From contig CM055096.1 of NCBI GenBank assembly GCA_029204225.1, forward strand, positions 68,050,370 to 68,114,369: a stretch of DNA of 64,000 bases, read 5' to 3'. How positions within the stretch are numbered: position 1 is the stretch's first letter; each line of letters opens with the position of its first letter. Origin of the DNA: Diphasiastrum complanatum. Its lineage: Eukaryota; Streptophyta; Lycopodiopsida; Lycopodiales; Lycopodiaceae. The notes beneath the pieces were generated by a model. It was not told where the DNA came from, searched no databases, and worked only from the letters and a program-made list of their open reading frames with translations. Both the position numbers and the translations under genes were made by a program. Shown here in pieces: positions 34,182 through 46,184 of this stretch.

Positions 34182-34835
34182 TCATTCAGTGTGCTCGATC
34201 TCATAAATGAAATTGGCGTCAAGCAATCTTTGAAGTTCTTTCTTTATCAGATCTGCCACATTAGGATTACAACGATAGAACTTTGTAACCTTTGGAACTG
34301 CATCAGGTACTAAATGTATGGTATGTTCAATCATTGATGTCGGAATACCCTTCAAATCTTGATAAGTCCATGCAAAGCAATCTTGATACTTAATAAGTAA
34401 CAAGCAGAGTGCTTGATACTGTTCAGGAGTTATTTGTGATCCAACTTGTACAATCTTTTTCGGTTCTCCTGGTTCGGCAAGATTCATTGGCTGCGTCCTA
34501 GCTGGGCCATCGTAAATCTCTTTAGATTCTGGTATGTGTTCTTTAGGTTCACGATGTGCTTTAGGTAACATAATAACCACATCATCCAATGTATAACGTT
34601 TAAAATGCTCTGGCATATCATGCTGGACTACATTTGCTTGTTCTTTTTTGAAAGGACTTGTCTTGGATCTTCGTTTAGCCTTCTTAGCAGGAACTGATTG
34701 TGGAGGTGATGACTTTCGAGATGATAATTCTTTCTTCACAGGTGAAGACTTCCTAGACGATGATGTCTTGCTGGAAGTCTGACTTGAAGAATCGTTCTTG
34801 AATTTTCCTTTGCCTTTATCCAATAGAAGTGGCAC
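34182..34835 (-). pseudogene. Gypsy protease-RT linker and RT N-terminus
   Basis: A Ser/Lys-rich low-complexity linker (SSSQTSSKTSSSRKSSPVK) precedes ITPEQYQALCLLLIKYQDCFAW, then DLKGIPTSMIEHTI, which is the usual start of the RT domain (Y-x-D-x-F-A). QRLLDANFIYEIEHTE is the fingers region. The linker is 130 residues long, which is on the long side. Confidence 0.75.
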
Positions 34836-34839
34836 TTCC

Positions 34840-35530
34840 TTTGAATCAATCTTCCGAGGGGGATTTTCTCATTTCAAGACCGTATTATAATGTTGCTTAG
34901 CTTGGTTCTTCGTCATCGAACCTGTGATCCTGTCTCCCTTCAATATAATTGCTTTGGGCGGTTTGATTGTTGGTTCATGAAGAACATTGCACTCCAAATC
35001 TGGTCGGATCCATATGATTTAAAATATGCTCATCCGTAAGTTCTGCATTGCCATCATAAGTCAAGGCATGGCTCACTGGTATGAGATCATCCTCAATTGG
35101 ATCTGATATAGGTTCTCTTGATATCCAGGCTACATTCAGCACATATAGTGGAAACGTGATTGGTGTATCCATAGTTCGTTTTAATAAGGAAATCTCGCTC
35201 AACTCTGATTGAATATCTTGTTGACACATATATCTTGCTGTACAATCAATTGTTGCAAGGGATCATTCCAATTGACAGTATCCGTTTGAGAATCGTAGTG
35301 AACTCCCAATTTTTTCTCTGGTCGATCACAAGTGTGATCCGTTGTTGATGAATCATAATCTTCTTTTTGAACCACTGGTTTGATAGTCCAAGTCGTAGGA
35401 TCAACTTTAACTACACATTCATGATTTTCAAAAGTGATTTTTCCGGTGCCCCAGTTATGAATTACTTGCGCAACTCATAACCATGGACGTCCTAATAGAA
35501 CTCGGTAGACATTTGGTGCTTCTGGTAAGT
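34840..35530 (-). pseudogene. Region between Gypsy protease and RT, frame-broken
   Basis: A NVYRVLLGRPWL-like stretch near 35470-35510 is the usual end of Gypsy protease domains (L-G-R-P-W-L). It is followed by IHNWGTGKITFENHE and an acidic stretch (35229-34975). Single stops separate the pieces. No further domain is recognised. Confidence 0.6.
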
Positions 35531-35533
35531 CCA

Positions 35534-36130
35534 TCAGACGAAAGTAATGACGATCTGTACTCCTGCAATCCTGACAGGTATATCTTCCACCATTCCTCGT
35601 GGACGAACTGTCGTTTGATCAACTAGCTTAATAGCAAAAGTAGCTGGTTTGATCTTTGTAAGGCCCCATTTTGCACATAGCCTTGTAAAAATCAGGTTAA
35701 CTCTTAAACCGCCATCTATCACGGCTGCTTCTTTAGGAAATTGTCTATGTTGTATCGGCAGAATGATATTCTTTTGTTCACTTTCCCAAGCGGCTCCAAC
35801 ATGGAGTACATTGTTAGATTCTTCAAATCCAGCACAAAAAAGTGGCTCCTGATGGACTTCTGGTTCTTCTTGAGCTAACTTTTGCACTAAGACTTCTTTT
35901 GCTTTTGGCACTAACTTTAGGAACTCTCTCAATGAAATATTGATCTTGCTAGATAAAATGTTCATGAGTAATTCTGTATGCGGTGCTTTTGGTTCAGTCA
36001 TCTTGAAAGATTCTTCATGATGATGTAATTGATCATTCATATCCGTACGTAAATTTCTTGGAGGCTGCAATGGTGAAGACCAAACTTCAGCTGTTACTTT
36101 AGCACCTTCAAGTTCCTCTTCTTCTTGCAA
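35534..36130 (-). pseudogene. Gypsy aspartic protease region
   Basis: AAVIDGGLRVNLIFTRLC holds the active-site Asp (D-G-G in place of the usual D-S/T-G), followed by IKLVDQTTVRPRGMVEDIPVRI, the flap region. The N-terminal 90 residues are charged and may be a Gag-Pol linker. The D-G-G change could impair activity. Confidence 0.75.
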
Positions 36131-36142
36131 ATGTTTAATCCA

Positions 36143-37710
36143 CTATCTCATATCCTGATATCTTTGTTTTTCTGCATTAAGATTTGGATAGACTCCCGAT
36201 GCTGTTGGTGTATCGTTCAATGGTATAGAATCAGCAAGTATTGGATCCACTACTGGTTCTTTTTGCTTTTGTGCTCTGGTGACCACCATCAAGAGTGCAC
36301 TTGGTTTATTCTGAGCTACTGATCCTTGCTTGATTGTTATCAAATTTACAGGTGCTGTAGGTGGTGGTGGCTTCGGTCTTGCTGGACAGTCTTTATAGCA
36401 ATGCCCATATCCACAATCACAATAGAATGGTACAAATTTTTCTTTATTTGGGCATTCTGCAACTCTGTGATTTTCTCCACATGCAAAGCATCCAAGTGGT
36501 GCCCTGGTCCAACTTCTCGAGGCTTGTTGTTGAGCGGCAGCATAAATGGCATACTGTTCTAAAAATCCACCTTCCTGATCATGACCATAGCTCCATTGCT
36601 CAGCACTTTCGTAAGGTTTTGGTTCCATCAAATTGGCAGGAGGAGCAGAGTGTTTTGGTGGGGCTGGCAAAGCTAAATGTTCCGGGTATCCAAGAGTAGA
36701 TTGTCGCAGTCTTGCTGCTGGATTTCCTCCATACTGTGGTTCTCGATATCCCATATGGGCATACCGTTGCTGAATTATTCGAGGGTTGAGGTTGCAAAAA
36801 GTAGTCTCATAGTCAGGTGAATTACACAGATGGCAAACACTGATTTTCATTCGTTTTTTCAATTGAGGACACTCGTTCACTGTGTGATTTCCTATACAAA
36901 TAGAACACCATATATTTTCCCTAGTAGGAAAAGTCTTTGCAACCTTCTCAGTTTCCTTGTTTGCTTGTCATGGAAATTTTCCAATGTTTTGATCTTCTCA
37001 TCATATTGTAACTGCAACTTTTCCATCTGTTTCTGCTGGGTCTTCCCAAGTTTCTCGCACTCATTGAGCATCATTTCTGCAGTAGCATTGGCATTCGTTG
37101 ATGCAATAGTGGTGGATGTCGTAGTAGTCTGCCCTGCTGTATAAGGCAACATACTAACATTCGGCTCATCATCTGAATCTTCATCCTCCTCCCGCATCGT
37201 CCATAGCATTTTGCAAAAGTGCGTACTCATTATGGCGTTTCAGCTCACGTATGATCCATTTAGGTAGACCTGACAAAAACCACATAATCATGGCATTTTC
37301 ATTAATTAGCTCAGGTTCGCATTTAGATTTGAGACGTTTCACCCTTTCGATGTAATCTCGAACCATTTTCTGCTTTCCCATTTCAACTTTACTTAAAAAT
37401 AGGAAAGGGTCTTCCACAAACTTCCGCGGTTTGAACCATGTGATAAGGGCTCGTTTAACAGCCTTCCAATCTGTATGCTCCGTTTCATCTTGGTTATAGT
37501 ACCAATATTGTGCTGTGCCTGTTAAGGCCATAGGATATCTTGAGGACAAATCTCACCATAGACCTCACAGGATTCAGCATAGATCTGAAGAAATCTAACT
37601 GGATCTGTTAATCCATTATACTTGGGTAGATCCAATCGGGGTGCTCTTCTAACAATAACTGGATTGACCTCCTATGGAGCACCTCCAAGAACAGCTCTAG
37701 GGGCAGCCAT
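36143..37710 (-). pseudogene. Gypsy Gag with repeated CCHC knuckles
   Basis: It starts at an ATG at 37710 (MAAPRAVLGGAP, then a stop at codon 13). The Gag core has GTAQYWYYNQDE and WKAVKRALITWF, then a coiled-coil-like stretch (EKLGKTQQKQMEKLQLQYDE). Two knuckles have C-x2-C-x3-H-x4-C spacing (CSICIGNHTVNEC and CFACGENHRVAEC), one residue shorter than the retroviral form. A further Cys-rich motif, CDCGYGHCYKDC, follows. Such short-spaced knuckles are known from some non-chromovirus plant Gypsy lineages. Confidence 0.8.
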
Positions 37711-38802
37711 CTTTACAAATTTAGATCAGGCGGACAATGAGATTGGATCTAGATTTTTTCAAAAAATTATCTTAGATCAAATCTGCTAGATTTATTTTCT
37801 TTTTCAAGAATCTGACTCTATATGATAAAAAACTTTCCGAAATTCGATCAATCGATACTTCTCAAAAATGATAAATCTCTTAGATTCCAATTCAAAATAT
37901 ATCAGATTTGATCCAAATTTTGACAGAGACTTGATTTGGAAAATTAGAAATTGAAAATAGGACTGGCGAAGGTTCACTAGACGAAGGTTGGCTCGGCGAA
38001 GGTTAAACAGTGCTATTTTGAGAAAAAAAAAAAAAACTCTCTAAACAACTTTTTTGACAATTTCTTGAGAAATAACCTTCCCCGACATCTCTGGTGAAAG
38101 ATCTGACGCAAATAAAACTATGAAAAACCGGACGAAAGTTTCTGACACAAGGAAATACAGTTTTTGTTGTCTGGCGAGGGTAAAATGCAAGATTTTCTAT
38201 GATCTAATTAAGAAGAATCTTCGTCGAACTCAAAAATAGTATTTTTCTATAAATAGAATGTTCTAAAAACTCGGCGAAGGTTATGGCGAAGGATCAAGAG
38301 TAATACTGATAATTTTGCAAAAAAGTGATTTTTTTTGACAAAAATATGGCAATATGACAACTGATCCTCTGAAACCCTTTTTATTTTTGATATTATTCTT
38401 CGTCGACCTGGCAGTAGATAGATCTAAATCACTTCTAAGCACAGTGAATCGGGCGAAGGTTTAATTTCTGTATTTTTAGGGTTTTGATGATTTTTTGGTG
38501 TTTTTTGACGGTTTTTCTGATGTTTCTGAAAATCTGCTGGGAATTATTCTTCGCCCTTCAAACTGAAGGTTCTATGAACTAAATCAAAGGTGTTTGCAAC
38601 TCGGTGAAGGTTTTTTGAAAGAGGGTAAAAAGTTCTAAGCTTTGATGACGCTTTTCTCTTTTTGACCAAATCTAGCAGATTTGATCGATTTTTGTTATTT
38701 TCTCTGATATCTTGTTTCTTGAATTGTTTATTCACAAATTGCTCTTTGGGACCTCCAATTTATGTCTTGTGCCTCAAAAGTGTTGGTTGAACACCACATT
38801 CT
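37711..38802 (-). other. Upstream leader of the Gypsy element, with a recurring GGCGAAGGTT motif
   Basis: AT-rich, non-coding DNA that should contain the 5' untranslated region of the minus-strand Gypsy. The 10-mer GGCGAAGGTT or a near match recurs on the plus strand at 37965, 37980, 37995, 38273, 38285, 38452 and 38603. An inverted CTTCGCCC lies near 38551. I see no primer-binding site or LTR of this element before the unrelated LTR at 38803. Confidence 0.5.
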
Positions 38803-40286
38803 TGTTGGAAATTAAGCCCACAGTTTTCTCCTTGGTGAATGACTAATTTCTATTTCATGATTCTTCCTGCTCATTGATCTAGGGTCAAGTGAAACCAACT
38901 TTGGTTCTACATCTGCTCATCTGATACCTACAGGAATCACAAACTTAGACAGCCAATTTATTTGAAGAACATCTACAACGGGCTTTCGGTTGATCTCCAG
39001 CAAAGGGTAATCAATCCTGTCATAGTTTCAAGTTCAGATGTTAAGTTCAATAATTTGAAGTCATTGAAGACTTGGCCATCTTCAAGGACTTCCATGAAAT
39101 TAGCATTTAGAACAAGTCTACAGAAATACATTACTTTTGCGACAGTCTGCAAAAATACTCTACGTGTCGCGACAGTCTGCAAAATGAACTATGTTTTCAA
39201 CAGCTTCGGCTTTTTCGCATTCCCCCGAAATGGAACACTTGCATAGTTCAAAAGTTTAACTTGTGCAGTTCAAAAGTTTCACTGTTTTTAACACCTTCGG
39301 CTTTTTCGCATTTCTTCAAAAAATGCGAAGAGAGAGAGAAAATTTTCAAAGGTCATCTATTTTCATAAGTTAAATTGTTTCAAGGGCACCTTCGCCTTTT
39401 TAAGGGCACCTTCGGCTTTTTTGCAAAGTCCCGAAGAGAGAGAAAATGCCGAAGGTCGTCTATTTTGAACGAGGAACGTTCCCAGTCACTTCTCAAAATT
39501 TGTGAAGTGAGAGAAGACCACTTCACGTAAAATGCGAAGTGAGAGAATCAGCGACGTCCTCGTCTGCGTCAACGATGCTAAATTATTGACCGTATACACT
39601 ATGTATAGTTGTCACAAAAGCCATATACTTCCAAGTACAATGACTTTCCTAATTAGGTGACAAGCATTCAATGTAATTAATACACGGATGAAATCTATAA
39701 ATAGATCGTCCAAGCACAGATTAGTGGTTGCTCCATCCATGAGACACATTATTTGAGCATCCCAATTACGCCGTCATTTTTGGTTGTAATTGCTATTTGT
39801 ATTGTGCTTCAGTGTAATATAGCAGCAACTTGCTTTTATCTGTGTACAACGTAGATGAATGCTTGTTATGATTGAATGCACTTTTGTTGCTGTTTGATCG
39901 CGCTTGTTTACTCACTCTGATCAGAACACGGACGCCTACGACTCCTCAGTTCTGATCAGACGATGGCTGTCTTTGACGCTTGAGGAACTCGTGTTAAAAA
40001 ACTGCTCTTCCATTCATTTCAGAACTATACTTCACGTTAAATCTGATTTCAATAGTACCACATACAAACCATCTCTAATCTCTTCGGTGCACTGTACTCT
40101 TGTTTTAGAGTATGAATTAATTTTTAAGATCATGTTAGGCTTTTAGAACACTTAAAGCTGTGATTACATTTAGCATAAGCTGTCTATTAGACTGTTTTTG
40201 CACCTAGCAGCCGATTAGAACGAGAGAGATTTTCGCAATATTCATGTTCTCTTCTCCGTTCACGTTCTTCTATCTCCCTTGCCCCA
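38803..40286 (+). repeat. Long LTR of the plus-strand Copia family (solo or orphan)
   Basis: 1484 bp, TGTTGGAAATTAAG to CTTGCCCCA, covering both the start seen at 30213 and the end seen at 26036-26166. It is thus the fullest copy of this LTR in the window. TATAAATA is at 39696-39703. No Copia internal DNA adjoins on either side, and the flanking five bases (ATTCT and TCATT) do not match. A clean solo LTR with target duplication is therefore not supported. Confidence 0.85.
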
Positions 40287-40999
40287 TCATTACTGCTTAT
40301 TTGGACTTCTTCTTCTCTATATTTGTTATCATGAAAGCTCTCCTCGACACTATCACCAAAGTACTTCATTTTTTTCTTTGGACAACAGACACATGCTCAT
40401 CACTATCCTAATATGTCTACATAGCTACCACAACTGAAGGTGGTCGTCCTTGATCCTTTCCTTAATAATAGGTCTTTTTCACCATTTGTCTTCCCTCTCA
40501 CGTCAAACATTGGCACTCCCTCCTTCTCTCTTTCATGTCCTCTCCTACAGCTGTCTCTCCCAACCTATTTAGCCTTTTGTCTTAAGAGGTCCTTTTCCTT
40601 GAAAACCTTAGTTGCACCCTTTTTGAGCTCTGGTTTTTTTTGGGTAGGGATTTCTCTTCCTCTTAATGAGCATATATGGACCTCTACTCTCTTTCCTTGT
40701 AATTATCCTTCGCTATTTTCTTCACACCCTCAGCTCTAACTCACTTTGGCGCATAAAGGTCTTATTACCATTCACCACCTCATTCATGTGCGCAGTGCCT
40801 CCTTGCAAATTTTGGCAGACTTTGGTTTACTTGACAATGAGCGTTCTCTTGTCGACCTTGCCTCCCATTTTGTTATTGATCTGTGCTTCAACATGAAACT
40901 GCTGCGGTCTTGGTAGGTCAGGAGGCTGACCTTGGATCCTCTCTTCTCGATTATCACAACGTCCATTTTCACCATCACCTTTCTCTCTCCCTGACTACT
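40287..40999. other. No gene recognised; CT-rich
   Basis: A pyrimidine-rich plus strand gives long but low-complexity open frames (40440-40739, 40666-40896) rich in Leu, Ser, Pro and Phe. Part of this may be decayed LINE sequence in view of the next entry, but no motif is seen. Confidence 0.35.
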
Positions 41000-41300
41000 T
41001 CAATCCTTGTTTGTCTTGGCATAAAAGATCTTTGACCATATGTTGCTTTTATGTGGGCGGCAAACTTAGATACTTAGCTTATCTTATTGTCTCTTGGTCC
41101 CTACCTTTGCTAGTGGCCTTTCTTGCATGAATGTCTTTGCCCCGTTTGCTCGTTGCAAGAGGAAACTGTGGAGCACTTGTTCTTTTACTACCCCAAAGAT
41201 CTCTGGGTTCACTTCGCACACATCCTCAATCGTTAGGGGCTCCTCCACCTCTTACTATTAGCTCTGTCCTTGTGGGTGACTCACAACTCATGGAACATAC
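41000..41300 (+). pseudogene. LINE-type reverse transcriptase C-terminal zinc-binding fragment
   Basis: Plus-strand translation from about 41131 reads CLCPVCSLQEETVEHLFFYYPKD. This is the zf-RVT signature found at the end of plant LINE polymerases (C-x2-C ... E-T-x-x-H-L-F-F-x-C) with the last Cys changed to Tyr. A KLRYLAYLIVSWSL-like stretch precedes it. Only about 60 codons are legible. Confidence 0.5.
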
Positions 41301-42036
41301 TTCTCTCACATTTTGGCATGTGTGTAGGCTCCCAATCTTCTGGAAGATACGGCTCGACGACTCCTAGCTCAGTCGATATGTGCTTTCAGTTTGCAAACTT
41401 AGTACCCTTGTTGGATTGCCTCCCTACGTGGTGTGGGAATATTAGTTCATTAATCTTTAGATATATATGGCTCTTCCCCTTCGAGGACTTGACCGGTTTG
41501 ACTTGGCGTTGTTGAAAGCCTTTGTCTCTATACATCTTTTAAACATACTAGTATTGTAATGTTTTGAACAGAGATGTATTTCTAACAATTGGCCTGCTTG
41601 TATTTGATAGTTTTTTTTACAAGCAAGCATGCTAATAAGCATTGTGTGTGAAATCGAGCATTTTGTCCTTCCAACCAGTAAGATGCCAACACTCTTGCAA
41701 ATGGACACACCACCTCACCTAGCAATCTTGCAAATGAACAGCCCCCCCCCCCCTCCATCCCCCCTTTTTGTGTGAACACCCTAAGAACACCTAGATAAGA
41801 ATTCAAATTTTAGGTCGGGGCCTTTTGTTTGGCTCTTGCCATTCTCATTTGGAATACACAAAGGCTTGTGGGCTTCTTATTAGGTTTAGGGTTGATTTTC
41901 CAGTAGCGATGGTTTATGTATAGTGTGCTCGTATACACAAAGGGAGGAAGGTGTTCTTTCTTGCACGACAATTCCATTTTCGCGATTGATCGTGCAAGGA
42001 GAGAGAAATCGGAGAAGCATTCAGTAGTAATACAAA
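41301..42036 (+). promoter_or_regulatory. Upstream region and leader of the SR gene, with a stem-loop
   Basis: No coding frame. It holds a run of 12 C at 41742-41753. Close to the start codon, CTTGCACGA (41960-41968) pairs perfectly with TCGTGCAAG (41990-41998). The stem can extend by CAAT/ATTG across one bulged base, so it is 13 bp with a 12-base loop. The GGAGAGAGAAATCGGAGAAG stretch before the ATG is purine-rich, as in many plant leaders. No clear TATA box was seen, and the transcription start is unknown. Confidence 0.5.
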
Positions 42037-42960
42037 ATGTCACGAATTTATGTAGGAAATCTGGATCCTCGGGCGACGGAGCGCGAGCTGGAAGACGAAT
42101 TTCGAGTATATGGTGTTTTGCGAAGGTTGTTTAGGGTTTTAGTTTTGATACCTGCTGTGTCTGTTCGCAACCTGGCATATCTTCTATCTTTACAAGTAGG
42201 AAAGCTCTAGCACGGAAGTGATTAGGTTGGTGCGCTTTTGTTTTCGATTAATGGATAGTATCTAGATTTAGATGCTTGTTCATCTATTACATTATGCATG
42301 GTTTATGGTTTTCTTTTTGCCGCTCATGGAGGTCAAAGTACAGGTACGCTGGTTGCTAGTGATTATGAAATGAGATTCTCTTTACAGTTATGACAATGCA
42401 ATCTGACATGTGTTTGCTAACATCTAAATGTATTACAGATTTATGAGGTTAAAGCTATTTTATGTAATTTTGAATTTTATGTATTGCATTGTCTTGCAAC
42501 AGTGTATGGTTGGCTCGCAAGCAGCCTGGGTTTGCCTTCGTTGAGTTTGAGGATAGGAGAGATGCTCTTGATGCCATTCGGGCTTTGAATGGTAGGTGAT
42601 GTACTTTGATAAGCTTGGTTTCAGCAACCTGTACTTGTTCGATATTTCTTGTGGAAAGTAAAGTTTTTCTGGATACTCCGAATTCTGGACTATTAACCTT
42701 GTCTAAGAACGATCTTTGTGATAGTCCTCTCAGTTGATTCTTCAAATCCGTACCTTATTTCGTGCGGAGGACTGTGCCTTAAGCTGAAAGTTGAGAGTTT
42801 GTTTAGGTAATGTTCCCCAGTGAAACAAAAAACGAAAGACACCAGCTTGTTTAGGATTCTTGGCAGATGAACTTTGGGTTAGTGGGTTGTATGGGTCGGT
42901 ATGATGGCAGGATACTTGTCTTTCGTGTTAGCCTGTCTCTGTCCGTCCGTCAGTCCCCCC

Positions 42961-43006
<46 letters not shown>

Positions 43007-43194
43007 TACATTCTAAATAATTATATGCAAAGACGTTAATGAATCTCTCTCTCTCTCGCTCTTTTATTCTATGTTTTAGCTGATAGAAATAAGTCCGGCA
43101 TGGACAACGCTCCTTTCTGATGTACTTTTTATGTGTCATATGTGCCCAAGGGTACTTTGTAGACATTAATATATTCTATTCTATTCTATTCTAT

Positions 43195-43231
<37 letters not shown>

Positions 43232-46133
43232 TACATTCTCTAGTGAAAGCATAATATCTTGGAGAATATTTGAGTCCGTCACGAGCTTTTCTGAATTTTT
43301 TTTTGTAAAATGAGTTTCCTAGTATTCATCCTTTGAGTGGTCAAGTGAAGAGCTACATGTTGTTCGTGTTGTACAGGTTAATACATAGATCATTATATCT
43401 ACGGTCATGAAATTTTGGACTTCAAGCATAGTGGCCAATCATTGTTCAAGTAGTCTAAGGTTCATCTTATATCAATGGGTGGCAATTCTATGGCCTTAAA
43501 CTAACCCATACCCTCACTTGCGCTCACATGGAAGTGGCGACTTCAAACTTGCAAGTTGCTTCCACATTAAGGAGGCCCAATTGGGAGGTAAGCTCCTTGT
43601 TAGATTTATGATAAGGTATCCTTGAATTATCATTGATTGGATCCCTTGTGGCAGACCATGTATTGCGAACAAAATGAAGAGGTTGGGACTAGCATTAGTC
43701 ATCTCAGGCATTGCCATGTAAAATGTCACATGGGAGCAACTTATTTGAGTGATGGGTCATTTTAAAGGTAAGATGTGATATCCATCATAGAATATCATAA
43801 AACGTCTAATTTTCTTTGTAGAAATAAACATGATGTAAATCGTGTAAATTGCCTCAATTGCCTCAATGTCTGGCTACCCTTTGAATCCATGACTCTTGAA
43901 TAGAGAAATTTAGACCCATCTCAAGCTCATATTGTAGTCTCAACGTGCATCTAACGAAATTACATGTGCACACTTATTAATCTAACATTAACATACACTT
44001 ATCTACATCACAAGATCGACATCATGCACTGCTTACCACATTCCAAAGAAAGGGAGCAGTATGAGCAAGCAAGCCCAAGAGAAGATTAGATTCCAATGGA
44101 TGTATGCGCAACATTTTCAAGTTGGGAAAGGATGGGAATTCTTGATGTAGAGCTAAATGCTTAGAATACCACTTTTAGTCGTATCTTCGTCTTTGGCCAT
44201 CAATTGGGTTGGATCAATCTCAGTGCTACTTTTGGCTGCTATTCCACTTACCTCCCAACAATCTAAATAGTTCGAAATGAAATTTCCTTGCTTTGCACAT
44301 GACTTGTGCAATAGGTGTTGTAGTGGGAAGCAAGCAATTATGCAAACATGCAATTGTCAATGATAACTAGAGTTTTGTTAACTTTATTTAGCTTCCATGG
44401 AGGATGTGTTACATGCCTAGCAAACCCTAAACCATCAGGTGCCGGTTGGCACAAGAAACCGAATGCTCACGATCAACCTTGTCGTAGGACCTAATCTGGG
44501 TCCACCCTTCGTGCCCTAGCCTATGGCTTGAATACAAACGAGATCCAGCCTCCTGCCCTAACGACGTCCCATACCGCCATCAGAACCCTCAGCCTTCACC
44601 TGCCCATGCTAGCACCATCTTGGCTATGCACCGGTGCACTAGCATCCACCATCTCCTAGGTAGATAGAATGAATGGTAAGTAAGAGTTCCTCCCCTCTCC
44701 ATGCCTAGTACACATCCCTAATTCGGACAAGTGACGTACATGCGGTCCACGAGTTACCGCTCAAGTCCATAGGCCCAGTCCAACGTCTGGTTTCAAGTTA
44801 GGTTCGGGACTCAGGTGTCGGGTCCCTACCATTCCCTCCCCCATTAAAAGACTTTTCTTCTAAGGAAGGAAATCTGGGAATCTCAGTTTAAGGTCTTGCT
44901 CCTTTTCCCAAGTGTTGTCATTTGCCGAGCTGCCTTTCCAACGAACCAAGTATTGTGTCACCTCCTTGAGCCCAAGTTGACGTACATCAACTATGGCCCG
45001 ACGTTCAGAAGGAACAAAGGCTGATAGATCCTCTAACTAAATCAGTGGATCCTCCTAGATCAAATCATCTTTTCCACCAAGTCGTTCATTTAAACGACTG
45101 ACATGGAAAATTGGGTGAACTTTGATTCCCAAGGGAGGTCAAGCTGATAGGCATTCCGAGGCTGAAACCCAAACATCAAAATGAATGGACTAAAACCCAT
45201 CGCCAAGTGCACGTAAGCTCAATCATTGGGAGGTACCTTTCCCAATCCGACTGTCTTCTGGAAACAAATGCACGAAGCATATCCTCCATAGACTGGTTTG
45301 TCCTTTCAGTCTGACCATCCGACTCTACCCAGAGCTCAAGGCGGTCTCTAATTTTTCAAAGACCGCTTGCCAGTGAACTGAGAATCAAGATCACTAACAA
45401 TATCATTCGGCAACCCAAACAACCTGAACAACTTTTCAACGAAAAGCTGAGCAAGCTCTGAAGCTTTGATAGACATCTTTGTTGGAATGAATTGCTCCAT
45501 CTGGTCAGTGTGTCAAATAAAACCAAGATAGCATCATTTATAGTTTGGTATTTACTAATAAGTATCATACCTATCATTGTTTTGTTGAACTTTCTAGGCT
45601 TTGGTTTTTTCACGTAAGACTCGTAAAAAAATCTACAAAAAAAAACCCAAAGAAAAAAAGAAGTTCCGCTTTGGACCAACCAGAACACAGCATTCTAGAA
45701 CGCAATGCATCTATTCGACCTGGTAAGGTTGAAGATTGCTCTTGGACATAACATCAATAAACCATCAATCAATGTGTTTTGTTGGAAATTGGAAACCATA
45801 GTTACACTGTGTTGCACAAGGTTCTTCAATTGTTTGTAGTGTTTTAAAAGAACAATGCAAATTACGTGTTCATGCTAGATCTTCTTTCTTGAAAATCAAT
45901 GATGGAAATTGGCTCAAGGTAATTAAGACCTGAAATATGGTGCCCAAAAATTGCCAAAGTGTGGAATGTTGGCAATAGAGTAATAATAATTGACATAAAC
46001 GATATATATAGAGTAGGGTGCAAAATTGGAGGCAAAGCCAGAGACATACCATGCACACAAAGGCTTATAAGGCAAGGCAATAGGTAGTGGGGAAGAGGTG
46101 GAGGATGACGACGTCACATTTGCCCCCCAACCC

Positions 46134-46184
<51 letters not shown>

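Larger units (their letters stand above)
32598..37710 (-). mobile_element. Ty3/Gypsy retrotransposon, minus strand, integrase end missing
   Basis: The minus-strand order is Gag (37710-36143), protease (36130-35534), RT (34835-33461), RNase H (about 33460-32913) and the integrase zinc finger (32834-32598), the Gypsy order. Long open frames remain but are broken by single stops or frameshifts, e.g. an in-frame stop at Gag codon 13. Everything past the integrase zinc finger, and the 3' LTR, is missing; other debris replaces it at about 32597. No chromodomain is present. An endogenous pararetrovirus was considered and rejected because of the integrase. Confidence 0.85.

Noticed and set aside
32598-37710. 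Endogenous plant pararetrovirus
   Set aside because: The element has an integrase zinc finger after RNase H and no movement-protein or coat motifs of such viruses. It is Gypsy.
38803-40286. Clean solo LTR with target-site duplication
   Set aside because: The adjacent bases (ATTCT and TCATT) do not match, so the claim of a simple solo LTR is not supported.
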